Source: Allopusillimonas lactea (lineage in GTDB: Bacteria; Pseudomonadota; Gammaproteobacteria; Burkholderiales; Burkholderiaceae_B). From it: DNA of 64,000 bases. Positions 1 to 8,582 of this stretch are shown here, one piece after another. The notes below the pieces were generated by a model. The model was not told the DNA's origin and made no database searches. It was given only the letters and a program-made list of their open reading frames with translations. A program made the position numbers and the translations under genes. Where the stretch lies: the NCBI RefSeq assembly GCF_021653995.1, contig NZ_JAJJOZ010000010.1:1-64000 (forward strand), written 5' to 3'. Position 1 is the first letter of the stretch. Every line of letters begins with the position of its first letter.

Positions 1-15
1 TCGGGATTGCTTCAT
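1..15 (-). CDS. 5' tip of an unidentified gene leaving the window
   Basis: An ATG at 13-15 on the minus strand is preceded by a good ribosome site (AAGGAAA, around 21-28). It opens a frame reading MKQSR before the window edge. It lies just after the stop of the truncated lnt gene, so it could be the next gene of the metal module or the first gene of whatever truncated lnt. Five codons are too few to identify it. Confidence 0.25.
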
Positions 16-40
16 TGCGAATTTCCTTGTTATGGAAATT

Positions 41-784
41 CTACCTTCGATCACTGCGGTTATACGGGGGGATTACCCCCCAACCCACCGTCCAGATACC
101 TAGGAGCAGTGCGATACGGCGACGTTTTGAAGTTTTGCTGTGCTTTAAGATGGCTAGCAACAGCACAGCGCTTACTCCCACGACCAGAGAAACGCCATAC
201 ACGCCGAATACCGGCGCATATCCGGCCAGCGGACTCGTGGGTGTCTGCGAGTAGCCGGCGGCGAGCCAGGGAAAGCCGGTAAAGATCACACCACGCAACC
301 ATTCAACTGCAACCCAGCAGGAGGGCAGCACAATGCCGCGCAACAGCACGCCACCATCTCGGCAAGACCACGCCGTGGCGCCAAACAACGCAGGAAACAG
401 TGCGAGAAAACCGCAAAAACTGGCGGTAGCGATAGTTGCAAGCGGTCCGGACATGCCGCCATACACATGCAAGCTGATATAAATCCAGTTTACGCCGACG
501 CCAAAAAGGCCGAGTCCGAAGCAGAATCCCACCACGGCGGCACGCCACGGCGTCGCTTGATTTAACACCAGTCCAAACAGTGCGGCTAGCGTCAAAATCG
601 GTAGCGGGTAGAGCTGGAACGGCGCATATCCGAGCACTGTGAGTGTGCCTATCACCAGTGCAGCGGCGCCGGACAAGGCCGGGGCGTGCGCAATGGCAGC
701 GGCGCATTGGCACAATTTTCCGCACCAAGCACTCACCAGATTGAGCGCCGGGCCTAAACGACTCGAACGATAGTGGTCGATCAT
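41..784 (-). pseudogene. lnt: Truncated apolipoprotein N-acyltransferase (Lnt), N-terminal membrane half
   Basis: Lnt transfers the third acyl chain to lipoproteins in the inner membrane. This 247-residue frame matches only the N-terminal multi-helix half, with features such as GYAPFQLYPLP near the first helices and GVNWIYISLHVYGG in the middle. It stops after about six helices. Full Lnt is about 500 residues and carries its Glu-Lys-Cys catalytic triad in a periplasmic nitrilase domain, which is absent here, so catalysis is not expected. The start at 784 is chosen for the upstream AAAGGT. Together with lspA it forms the lipoprotein-processing pair often found beside lead/cadmium pumps. Decay or a deletion junction near position 41 is likely. 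Confidence 0.75.
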
Positions 785-1355
785 CGTTACCTTTTCCGTT
801 TCGAATGGTGTTTCGTGGCCGGCCTGCTGTCTCACAAATGGAGGAGCCATCTAGTTACTGGCTGGCCGCTTCCTTGATCGCTTTCAGCAACGCTGGATCC
901 GCACGTGGTCGCAGCGGCGGCGTGGACACCGGTCAGCGCTGGGCCGCCACCTTGACCGATTTCGTTTTTGGGGGCTAGCGGACGGGCCATCCGAGTGCGA
1001 AATCAACGCAACGGCTGGTATAGACTTCCGACCAACCAAACGTCGGCTTCGTCATTATCGGCGGATATTTATCGCGCACGATGCATACGCCCGGTGCATC
1101 CTTAAACGCCATGGATAGGGGAGCCTTGTATATGTAATAGCCAGGACACCGCAGAGTCGACCGCGATACACCATGCACCGATGCGACATGCCTTGACCGG
1201 GAGCGCTTGCTCCGCCAACGCTGGCTCGGCGACCTTCTAGGACACTTTTTCGAGCAAGCCCGCACCCTTTGCCGATGTAGGCAAGCATGATGAACGGGCC
1301 GGCCATGCTAGACATAAGGCACTGCCACAGCGCCGCATAGCGACGGAGCACAAGG
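785..1355. other. Gene-poor spacer between truncated lnt and lspA
   Basis: No convincing gene is seen. Two overlapping minus-strand frames run through 975-1363, but neither has a ribosome site or a recognisable domain and their composition looks degraded. The stretch may hold a decayed gene of the metal module. Confidence 0.4.
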
Positions 1356-1886
1356 CTACCCACTTGGGTTCTCCTTCATTGCATCACCAGTTTGGCGTAG
1401 GCTTGCCCACAAGAGCAGCGCTGCGCCGCTCACGATACCGATATCCGCAATATTGAAAGCCGGCCAATGCCAACTGGCGACTTGAAAGTCGAGATAATCA
1501 ACGACATGACCGCGCAACAAGCGATCGACGGCATTGCCGAGCGCGCCGCCCAGAATCGCGCTGTACGCCCATGCCTCCAACGATGGCAGCGGCTTTCGCA
1601 GTTCGAGGATCAGCCAAATCGAGATGCCGAACGCGAGCGCGATGAGGGGATATCGCTGCCAGCCCCCGGCGTCGGCTAGAACGCTGAATGCGGCACCGGT
1701 ATTCCAAACGTGCGTTAGGTTGAAGAAGCCGGTCAGCGGAATAGACTTCCCATAAGGCATGAGCATGGATATGGCGGCCTTGGAGGCGACATCCAGTCCC
1801 AGTACCGCCATGGCAATCGACCACCAGCGCAAAGGATGCGCACGAAACGGAAAGCGTGCACTAGATTGAACGAGCTTATTCATCAT
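1356..1886 (-). CDS. lspA: Lipoprotein signal peptidase II (LspA)
   Basis: LspA is an inner-membrane aspartyl protease that cleaves prolipoprotein signal peptides after diacylglyceryl addition. The 176-residue product has the family's four helices, the VWNTGAAFS motif, the GNAVDR block and the FNIADIGI block. The last two carry the two catalytic aspartates. The start pair ATG ATG at 1881-1886 is preceded by GGAG. It lies downstream of cadA in the same direction. Accessory lspA copies in lead/cadmium operons (as in pbr clusters) are known, and this is probably an accessory copy rather than the housekeeping one. Confidence 0.9.
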   Translation of the reverse strand: MMNKLVQSSARFPFRAHPLRWWSIAMAVLGLDVASKAAISMLMPYGKSIPLTGFFNLTHVWNTGAAFSVLADAGGWQRYPLIALAFGISIWLILELRKPLPSLEAWAYSAILGGALGNAVDRLLRGHVVDYLDFQVASWHWPAFNIADIGIVSGAALLLWASLRQTGDAMKENPSG

Positions 1887-1995
1887 ATTAGTTCTCCAGT
1901 ATTTGAGCCCGATCGGTACCGACATTTGCTGGAATGCGGTCACGTTCGCATCCCTAGTGTTACCTGTAGGCAGCCCCCCCAGGTGGCTGGAGCAC

Positions 1996-2070
1996 ATGCG
2001 TCAGAACAGGATTCGCTATTACGTGCGTGAAGGCTTGCTGCCGACGCCGTCGCTTAATAGCCATTCGTAG
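1996..2070 (+). pseudogene. Fragment of a MerR-family regulator
   Basis: Twenty-five codons read MRQNRIRYYVREGLLPTP and then a stop after a few more residues. The core IRYY.REGLLP is the signature of the MerR winged helix-turn-helix (compare TIRYYEKEGLLPEP in the intact regulator at 5027). The rest of the regulator is missing. It looks like a relic of a second metal regulator lost in a rearrangement between lspA and cadA. Confidence 0.6.
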
Positions 2071-2170
2071 CACGCTTATTAATGCTGGTGTAATACTGAT
2101 CTAAGGGACCTCAGTCTTTCTTGCCGCCGCTAGCCCCGTTTCTTGCCAGCAATCCTCTTCAGTGAATGAA

Positions 2171-4876
2171 TTAACGGATCTGCATCGGAGCCAGTGGGCG
2201 AATTGCCTGACCTTTTTCACCAACATTACTCGCCGCTTTTGCCCCCTTGAAGCGCAGCAGACGCAACGCATTGAGTGTGACAATCGCTGTGGCGCCTGTG
2301 TCGGCCAACACTGCAACCCACAAACCAGTGAAGCCCAGCACCGTGGTGACCAGGAACACACCCTTCAAACCGAGCGCGAAAATCACGTTCTGATGAATGT
2401 TCGCCATGGTCGCGCGCGAAAGTGCAACCAGGTGGGCCACGTCTGTGACACGACTTTTCAGCAGCGCTGCGTCGGCCGTTTCGATCGCCACGTCGGTGCC
2501 GCCGCCCATCGCGATGCCGACATCCGCCGTTGCCAGCGCTGGCGCATCGTTGATGCCATCACCCACCATGGCTACCTTGACGCTGTGCTTCATCTCATCA
2601 ATCAGGCGCAGCTTGTCCTCAGGCAAGAGTTCCGCTTCCCATTCCATGCCCAAATGGCCAGCGATGGCTTGGGCGGTACGGCGGTTGTCGCCGGTGAGCA
2701 TGACAGAGCGCACGCCCATCGCCTTGAGCTGGGCCACGCCTTCTTGCGCGTCGTCCCTTGACTCGTCTCGTAGCGCCACCAGCCCAAGCGCTTCCCGGGT
2801 CTGCTCGTCGAACAGAACCGAAACGGTCTTTCCGTCATTCTGCATCGCCTCGATGTATGCGTGTTGTCCAGGCGAAAGGGCCGCGGCCTGAGAAGCGTAG
2901 ACAGGCGATCCGATTGCCAGAGCGCGGCCGGCCACAGTCGCATGCACGGCTTTACCTGCGGTAGCGGAGGCATGCGAGGCAGCGGGGATGAGGATGTTCG
3001 CAGTTTCCGCGTGGCGCACAATGGCTTTAGCAAGCGGGTGATTGGAGCCGGCCTCTACGCTTGCGGCGAGCGCCAGAACTTCATCCTCGTGTCCTTTTGC
3101 AAAGGCGACAACGTCGGTGACTCGCGGCTTGCCTTCGGTCAGAGTGCCGGTCTTGTCGAAAGCAATCGCACTTACCCGTCCGATGGTTTCCAGGGCGTTG
3201 CCTCCCTTGATGAGCAATCCACGGCGCGTTCCCACTGCCAGGCCTGAAGCGATAGCGGCCGGTGTTGAGAGCACCAGAGCGCACGGGCAGGCAATCAGCA
3301 GCAGCGCCAGACCTCGATAAAGCCATTCCCCCCAGTCACCCCCCATGGTCAGTGGCGGAGCGACCACGATCAGCGCGGCAATGGCCATCACCGCTGGTGT
3401 GTAGTAGCGGCTGAACTGCTCAATGAAACGAGCGGTGGGCGCTTTAGATGCCTGCGCTTGTTCAACCAGTTGGATGATGCGCGAAATGGTATTGTCGGCA
3501 GCGGTTTTCTCCACGCGGACCCGGAGCACCCCTTCGACGTTGATCGAACCAGCGTACACACTGTCACCTGCCGCCTTCGCAAGAGGGATGGACTCGCCGG
3601 TCACGGGCGACTCATCAAGGCTGGACGTGCCCTGGATAATCACACCATCGGCGGACACCCGGTCGCCAGGGCGCACGAGCACATGGTCATTCACACGCAG
3701 CGATGCCGCGGGAACCTCGCGCTGCCCATCTTGCGCATCGAGTAACACGGCGGTCTTTGGAACCAATGAGGCCAAGGCTCTGATGCCGGCGCGCGCATGA
3801 TCGGCCGCCATACTTTCTAATAGTTCACCGACGGAGAACAGGAAGACAACGGCTGCCGCTTCTTCAGCTTCACCAATGACAAGGGCGCCAAGCGCGGCCA
3901 CGCTCATCAGTGTCTCAATCGAGAAGGGCGAACCAGCTTTGGCCAGCGAAAGCGCTTTGAGTGCGAACGGAAAAACCCCGGCAATCACCGCTGCCGCGAA
4001 CACCCAGCTTCCATAATCGGGAACAAACAGCGCCATCGCATAGGCAGCGCCCATTAAAATACCGAGGCCGACGACCTGTTTGCCCTTTTTGGTTTGCCAC
4101 CAACGCTTGGGGGGTGCGATTGGTTGATTGCCGCCATCAACGCCCGGTGTAGTCTTTGAGCTTGTGCTGGCAGATACGCCAAAGCCAAGGCTCTTGATGG
4201 ATTTCTCGATATCGCCAACCTGAGTAGTTGAATCGGGCGCGAGCGTTAGTTCCAACTTTTCTGTGGCGAAATTCAGCCGAATATCAGAAACGCCAGGCAT
4301 GCGTGCCAGAGCCGTTTCAATTTTACTGACACAACTTGCACAGTCCATGCCTTCTACCTGCATGGACACGCCCGCAGGCATGTCCTGAGGGGCGTCGATA
4401 TCCGACGCAGTCTTTTGGCTTGTGCTGGCCGATACGCCAAAGCCGAGACTCTTGATGGTTTTTTCGATACTGCTGATCTGTGTGGCCGAATCGGGTGCGA
4501 GCGTCAGTTCAAGCTTCTCTGTGGCGAAGTTCAGCCGAATATCAGAAACGCCGGGCATGCGTGCCAGAGCCGTTTCAATCTTGCCGACGCAACTTGCGCA
4601 ATCCATGCCTTCTACCTGCATGGAGACACTCAGAGGCATTTCCTGGCCGAGATCGGAGGCCACGCTCTTGGCGGTTGGAGCATTGCTTCCACGAGGCGTG
4701 TAACCCGCCTGGCACAAAGCAGCTTCGAGCTGTGCTCTTGTGGCCGACGAGGCGACTTGCACGCTGCGCGTGGGCGGGTCTGTGATGACTTGCGCGTTCG
4801 GATCCACCAGGTGGATCGCTTTGACGACCTTCCCCGCGCAACCGCCGCATGTCATGCCTTCGATATGAAACTGCAT
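2171..4876 (-). CDS. cadA: P1B-type heavy-metal (Cd/Zn/Pb) efflux ATPase with three HMA domains
   Basis: An inner-membrane ATPase that pumps divalent soft metals out of the cytoplasm. The 901-residue protein has three N-terminal heavy-metal-binding domains, with CxxC pairs at about 10/13, 93/96 and 179/182. It then has the transmembrane region with the CPC ion motif at about 530-532 and the phosphorylation motif DKTGTLTEG at about 574, followed by TGDN and GDGIND. The CPC motif and the MerR partner indicate Zn/Cd/Pb rather than copper. The start at 4876 is set by AAAGGAG. The second and third HMA domains are an almost exact 86-residue duplication. It diverges from the MerR regulator and is transcribed from its operator. 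Confidence 0.93.
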   Translation of the reverse strand: MQFHIEGMTCGGCAGKVVKAIHLVDPNAQVITDPPTRSVQVASSATRAQLEAALCQAGYTPRGSNAPTAKSVASDLGQEMPLSVSMQVEGMDCASCVGKIETALARMPGVSDIRLNFATEKLELTLAPDSATQISSIEKTIKSLGFGVSASTSQKTASDIDAPQDMPAGVSMQVEGMDCASCVSKIETALARMPGVSDIRLNFATEKLELTLAPDSTTQVGDIEKSIKSLGFGVSASTSSKTTPGVDGGNQPIAPPKRWWQTKKGKQVVGLGILMGAAYAMALFVPDYGSWVFAAAVIAGVFPFALKALSLAKAGSPFSIETLMSVAALGALVIGEAEEAAAVVFLFSVGELLESMAADHARAGIRALASLVPKTAVLLDAQDGQREVPAASLRVNDHVLVRPGDRVSADGVIIQGTSSLDESPVTGESIPLAKAAGDSVYAGSINVEGVLRVRVEKTAADNTISRIIQLVEQAQASKAPTARFIEQFSRYYTPAVMAIAALIVVAPPLTMGGDWGEWLYRGLALLLIACPCALVLSTPAAIASGLAVGTRRGLLIKGGNALETIGRVSAIAFDKTGTLTEGKPRVTDVVAFAKGHEDEVLALAASVEAGSNHPLAKAIVRHAETANILIPAASHASATAGKAVHATVAGRALAIGSPVYASQAAALSPGQHAYIEAMQNDGKTVSVLFDEQTREALGLVALRDESRDDAQEGVAQLKAMGVRSVMLTGDNRRTAQAIAGHLGMEWEAELLPEDKLRLIDEMKHSVKVAMVGDGINDAPALATADVGIAMGGGTDVAIETADAALLKSRVTDVAHLVALSRATMANIHQNVIFALGLKGVFLVTTVLGFTGLWVAVLADTGATAIVTLNALRLLRFKGAKAASNVGEKGQAIRPLAPMQIR
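4120..4640 (-). repeat. Tandem duplication of a 258-bp HMA-domain unit inside cadA
   Basis: The same block occurs twice with a 258-bp period (for example the segment starting at 4344 recurs at 4602), which is exactly 86 codons. Most residues of the two encoded domains are identical, and the linkers repeat too. This suggests a recent in-frame duplication. Confidence 0.85.
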
Positions 4877-4901
4877 GAGAATTTCTCCTTTGAATGGCAT
4901 C

Positions 4902-4932
4902 ATTAGAAACCCTCAAGCGGCTTCAGAGTCAA
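4902..4932 (-). promoter_or_regulatory. MerR-type promoter/operator of cadA
   Basis: On the minus strand a TTGACT -35 box (4927-4932) is separated from a TCTAAT -10 box (4902-4907) by 19 bp, the over-long spacer typical of MerR-activated promoters. The spacer holds an imperfect dyad (CTGAAG...CTTGAGG). It lies between cadA and the divergent merR, so metal-loaded regulator should untwist this site to activate cadA. Confidence 0.8.
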
Positions 4933-5026
4933 GCGCTAGGAGAAGACTAGTCCCAATCCGATCATCTTGATTTCTCTGTGGCAAAAGTCTATAGTAGCTA
5001 TAATGTTTTCGATTGATAGGATCATC

Positions 5027-5437
5027 ATGCCAATCAAAATCGGCGAGCTTGCCAAACGTACAGAATCTACGGTGGAAACCATTCGGTATTATGAAAAGGA
5101 GGGGCTGCTGCCCGAACCTTCTCGTAGCAACGGCAATTATCGTTTATATAGCGAAGAGCACATTGAACGCCTACGATTCATTCGACACTGTCGTACGCTC
5201 GATATGACGCTGGACGAAGTGCGGACGTTGCTTAAGCACAGGGATTTTCCCAATGAAGATTGCGGCGACGTAAATACCTTGTTGGATGACCATATCCACG
5301 CCGTGGAGGTACGCGTCGCAGAACTACTGCAACTAAAGCGGCACCTCATCGCTTTGCGCCAGAAGTGCGCAAGCGCGGCACCCACTGCGACGTGCGGGAT
5401 CTTGCGTGCTCTTGGCGACCATTCTTGTCATGTTTAA
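5027..5437 (+). CDS. MerR-family Cd/Pb-responsive activator (CadR/PbrR type)
   Basis: A cytoplasmic metal sensor that activates cadA through the 19-bp-spacer promoter. The 136-residue protein has the N-terminal winged HTH (IGELAKRTESTVETIRYYE), a dimerisation helix, and cysteines placed as in CadR/PbrR: RHC near 65, EDC near 84, and a C-terminal loop with Cys near 112 and 119 and a final HSCHV. The start at 5027 (MPIKIGELAKR) matches the family; upstream in-frame codons do not. Cysteine placement separates it from CueR or mercury MerR. Whether cadmium or lead is preferred cannot be read from the sequence. Confidence 0.9.
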   Translation: MPIKIGELAKRTESTVETIRYYEKEGLLPEPSRSNGNYRLYSEEHIERLRFIRHCRTLDMTLDEVRTLLKHRDFPNEDCGDVNTLLDDHIHAVEVRVAELLQLKRHLIALRQKCASAAPTATCGILRALGDHSCHV

Positions 5438-5720
5438 AAAACGCCGATTTTCGCTACAGCCATTAGCTAAGCATTAGCGATGAGCGAAGAGCGTTATCAC
5501 CGCCAGTTCGGCTCAGCATGCTGCCGGTCGACCAGACCGCCTGGGATGCCCGTTACAGCGATCCGGGGAACCTTTCTTAAGCGTGCTGCAGCAAGCGGGG
5601 CAGGATGTGTCTGAAGGAGGTCGAATCTACTGCAATGTTGTTGCATGGCTGAATCGACGGAGAATCGCTAGAATCGCCGTAACATATGTATTGGGTGCCT
5701 TGGCGCCTGTGGAGTATTGA

Positions 5721-5924
5721 GTGATAAGTTTGTCCAGCGGCATCATACTGGTGGTCGCATTTGCGATCGCTTTTGCTATTTCCCGCCTTATCGTAAAGAG
5801 ACGTGCGGCAAGTGCCGTTACGCAGGAGCGACTGCGCAATGAACAGATCAGACGAAACATGCCGCCACCTATGCCGTCGAAGAATAAAAGCAAACGGCGT
5901 CGACAAGAGCGTGCGAAGCGCTAA
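5721..5924 (+). CDS. Small single-pass membrane protein, function unknown
   Basis: A 67-residue frame starting with GTG after GGAG. It has one N-terminal hydrophobic helix (ISLSSGIILVVAFAIAFAI) followed by a strongly basic tail ending RRRQERAKR. The shape is that of a short inner-membrane anchor with a cytoplasmic, nucleic-acid-like basic region. It is not recognised as a named family. It lies between the metal module and radC, alone on its strand. Confidence 0.5.
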   Translation: MISLSSGIILVVAFAIAFAISRLIVKRRAASAVTQERLRNEQIRRNMPPPMPSKNKSKRRRQERAKR

Positions 5925-6592
5925 CCCTTCCTTGCCCTGGCGAGCATCGACAACAGCTCGGGCGAATTGCTTGTCGAAGCGCTCTGCAATGCATGCAATT
6001 CGCAACTCATATCGGTGAAATTGGAACCGCGCTTCGGCGGCAGACGTTTTCGGACGCAGTACCATGCCAACTTCGCTGCAGGTCGGTCCTGGCAGAAATT
6101 GGCGAAAGACGACCAGATTGGAAGAGTCGGGTCGCCTAGTCAGCTGCGTCGCTCAACTAATTCACAGCGTTTTCGCCGTCAAGGGCAAACGTGCTCGCAC
6201 GCTTGCGACCCCCCGAATAGAAAAAGAGCGAGACCGCCCATAGGCGGTAGCGGCGCTCGCCGCGCGGCCGGTATCCGCAGTTTTTCTCCATCGCCAGGGC
6301 AGCCATTGCCCTGAGTGCGTCTCCTAAAACGCCGACAGTATCACTGCACTCCTTCTGCAAGGGGTGCGCTTCGCCTGGTACTCACCCGTTCCCTTCGCTT
6401 CTCTTCGGGCTGCGGCTTGCGTGCCTGCCCCTTTCCGGTCGTCGTTCCTTGATCCAGCGCGGCAAGGCGACGAACTCACGGCAACGGTGGCACTCCGGGC
6501 CAGACGTAGTACTGCGGACACCGCAAAAACCTACAGAAGGCTCGGAATCTTCGGCCCCGGTAGCCGGGCAAACCTGAAAGGAGAAAGCACAC
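5925..6592. other. Long leader region upstream of radC
   Basis: No certain gene is present. A possible 59-codon plus-strand frame runs from 6064 to 6243 (starts MPTSLQVG, ends EKERDRP) without a clear ribosome site. From about 6252 onwards the sequence is the first copy of a repeated leader described separately. The radC ribosome site AAAGGAGA lies at the right end. Confidence 0.5.
6252..6480. repeat. Leader repeat copy A, upstream of radC
   Basis: A diverged copy of a sequence found again at 7413-7650. Seventeen bases at 6252-6268 recur at 7413-7429, the 21 bases at 6421-6441 recur at 7589-7609, and TTCGCC.GGTACTCACCC and GATCCAG are shared in the same order. The copy ends about 110 bp before the radC start. 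Non-coding conservation at the same place ahead of two genes suggests a regulatory leader. Confidence 0.7.
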
Positions 6593-7120
6593 ATGAACAA
6601 CAGCATCGCCGCGCTGAGCTATGACAACATGAACAACGAGCACGCTTTGTACGTGCGCAGTCCTGCCGGCCGCTACAAGCCGGCCAGCGACGAGCAGATT
6701 CTTGCCGCCGGCCGAGCGGCAGCGGAAAGCCTTATTTCTCGCTCTTCGCCGCTGGATCAGCCGACCAAGGTGAGGGCGTTTTTTCAATCCAAGTTGGCAG
6801 GTCTGGGGCATGAGTGCGCGGCATTTTTGTACCTCGATTCACGATTTAAACCGGTTCGCTACATCGAGCACGGATCAGGCACGCTGAATCAGGCGAGCGT
6901 ATACCCTCGCGAAATCGTCAAAACGGCGCTACGGTTGAACGCCGCCGCTTTGATCATGGCGCATAACCATCCGTCGGGATCGCCGGAACCCAGCATGGCC
7001 GATCTGAATCTCACGAAGCATCTAAAGCAAGCATTGACGCTGATTGACGTGCGTTTCCTTGATCACGTTATTGTGACCGCGACGGAAACCACTTCACTGG
7101 CGGAACGTGGGCAAATGTAG
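6593..7120 (+). CDS. radC: RadC-family JAB/MPN-domain protein of mobile elements
   Basis: A 175-residue protein with the JAMM metal-binding signature MAHNHPSG followed by PSMAD around residues 122-136, the pattern of the RadC/JAB fold. Short RadC homologues without the N-terminal HhH domain are common on plasmids and ICEs. Their biochemical role is unsettled; DNA repair has been proposed and disputed. The start is set by AAAGGAGA eight bases upstream. It is the first of four DNA-related genes (radC, DUF3560, ssb, yedK) that resemble a conjugative leading region, and it is followed by a strong terminator. Confidence 0.88.
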   Translation: MNNSIAALSYDNMNNEHALYVRSPAGRYKPASDEQILAAGRAAAESLISRSSPLDQPTKVRAFFQSKLAGLGHECAAFLYLDSRFKPVRYIEHGSGTLNQASVYPREIVKTALRLNAAALIMAHNHPSGSPEPSMADLNLTKHLKQALTLIDVRFLDHVIVTATETTSLAERGQM

Positions 7121-7132
7121 AAATGACGGGTA

Positions 7133-7158
7133 GGGCGGCGGTTGTGCCGCCCTTTCTT
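7133..7158 (+). terminator. Rho-independent terminator after radC
   Basis: A perfect 7-bp stem GGGCGGC/GCCGCCC with a 6-base loop, followed by TTTCTTGT, lies 13 bp after the radC stop. Confidence 0.8.
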
Positions 7159-7227
7159 GTCTGTACGGAAATCGGTAATAAGCATGATCTGGCGATCATG
7201 AGGGAAGCCATGTCGAGAGCCGAATGG

Positions 7228-7270
7228 TTCAGCCCCCGCTGTGCGCCGGTGCCGCACAGCGGGGGCTGAA
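7228..7270. repeat. Perfect 18-bp-stem hairpin
   Basis: The arms 7228-7245 and 7253-7270 are exact reverse complements (TTCAGCCCCCGCTGTGCG) around a 7-base loop. No T-run follows on either strand, so it is not an ordinary terminator. It sits between radC and the second leader copy. Confidence 0.85.
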
Positions 7271-7298
7271 GAGGAAGAACAAACATAACAGATAACAG

Positions 7299-7337
7299 AC
7301 AAGGCTGACCGGGTCATGGTGTCCCGATCAGCCTTGT
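7299..7337. repeat. Second hairpin, 15-bp stem with one mismatch
   Basis: ACAAGGCTGACCGGG (7299-7313) pairs with CCCGATCAGCCTTGT (7323-7337) around a 9-base loop. One position is a G-T wobble when folded as single-stranded DNA or RNA. It lies 28 bp after the 18-bp hairpin. Confidence 0.8.
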
Positions 7338-7412
7338 TGCTTGGTGCCGGTCGGCAAGGGAAGAGGGTAGGCGGCCTGCGGCCAAGTTGGAGCCCCAGAA
7401 AAAGGGGCTGCG

Positions 7413-7650
7413 GGCGCTCGCCGCGCGGCTGCCGTCCGGGGTCATCGCTTCGGCTGGGCCGCTTTTCCGTCTTCCGTGAGTTCCGTCGCCAAACACACCG
7501 ACGTGTATCACTACGCTTCTTACTCCAAGGAGTTCGCTTCGCCGGGTACTCACCCGGTCCTTCCGCTTCGCTCCAGGCTGCGGCTTCCGTGCCTGCCCCT
7601 TTCCGGTCGGCGCTACATGATCCAGATCGGCACGGCGACGGAACTCACGA
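7413..7650. repeat. Leader repeat copy B, upstream of the DUF3560 gene
   Basis: Counterpart of the repeat at 6252-6480, with shared blocks in the same order and an offset of 1161-1168 bp. It ends about 120 bp before the DUF3560 start, nearly the same distance as copy A from radC. Confidence 0.7.
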
Positions 7651-7768
7651 AAGACGGCGGCAAAGACCGGAGAGCCAGCGTAGACCCCAAACGGCGGATC
7701 TACGTCCCGGCTCAAGAATCTTCGAATCCGGTCAGCTGAAAAAGCAAACCCTCATCTGGAGAATGACC

Positions 7769-8578
7769 ATGAATACCTATGAAGCGAAGCAGGCAGCACG
7801 TAAGGCAAGGTATGAGGCGCGCGCAGCGCAGGCGCGGCAGCAGTCCGACGCTGCCCATGAGCAAGCATGGAACATGGCGCAGGCCATCCCATTTGGCCAG
7901 CCGATTCTGGTGGGCCATCACTCCGAAGGTGCCGACCGCCGTTATCGCGCGCGTATCAGTGGCGGCTATGAAAAATCCTTTGAATTGCACAAGCAGGCCG
8001 AACACTACGCAGACAAGGCCGCAGGGGTGGGCAAGGGCGGGATATCCAGCGACGACCCGGACGCAATCGAAAAGCTCAAGGCCAAGATGTTGAAGCTGCA
8101 GGTCGCCCAGGACACCATGAAGAAGCTGAACGCCATTGTTCGCCGTCATGCCAAGGCAGACATGGGCGCCCGCATCGCCGCGCTGGTGGCTACCGGTTTG
8201 ATCAGTGAAGAAAACGCCCGCAACCTGCTGACCCCCGACTATGCCGGCCGCACAGGTTTTGCACCCTACCAACTGCAGAACAACAACGCCAACATTCGCC
8301 GCATTGCCGAACGCATCAAGGCACTGGAAAAGGTGGCAGAGCGCCCCGAAACCGAACGCAGCGGCGACGGCTACACCTACCGCGAGGATCCGCAGGAAAA
8401 CCGCGCCATGTTTTTGTTTGACGCCAAGCCGGAAAAAGACACACGCAACGTGCTGAAGCGCCACGGTTTCCGCTGGAGTCCGACGCGCAGCGCCTGGGTG
8501 CGGCAGTTGACCGGTAACGCCCAATGGGCCGCGCGCGACGTTATCCGTTTTCTTGACGAAGCAGCCACGCAGCAATAA
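7769..8578 (+). CDS. DUF3560-domain protein of conjugative elements
   Basis: A 269-residue cytoplasmic protein. Its N-terminus (YEAKQAARKARYEARA, then AIPFGQPILVGHHSEG) matches DUF3560, a family found almost only on plasmids and ICEs, usually near ssb or anti-restriction genes. The central part is predicted coiled-coil, and the C-terminus (HGFRWSPTRSAWVRQLT) is a small nucleic-acid-binding-like module seen in related plasmid proteins. Function is unknown. The start at 7769 has GGAG at the right distance; an ATG at 7763 is too close. It precedes ssb by 63 bp and is probably cotranscribed with it. Confidence 0.8.
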   Translation: MNTYEAKQAARKARYEARAAQARQQSDAAHEQAWNMAQAIPFGQPILVGHHSEGADRRYRARISGGYEKSFELHKQAEHYADKAAGVGKGGISSDDPDAIEKLKAKMLKLQVAQDTMKKLNAIVRRHAKADMGARIAALVATGLISEENARNLLTPDYAGRTGFAPYQLQNNNANIRRIAERIKALEKVAERPETERSGDGYTYREDPQENRAMFLFDAKPEKDTRNVLKRHGFRWSPTRSAWVRQLTGNAQWAARDVIRFLDEAATQQ

Positions 8579-8582
8579 CCCC

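Noticed and set aside
5577..6065. A minus-strand frame of 162 codons opposite the small membrane gene
   Set aside because: Mixed, low-complexity composition, no ribosome site, and the plus-strand 67-codon frame is more protein-like.
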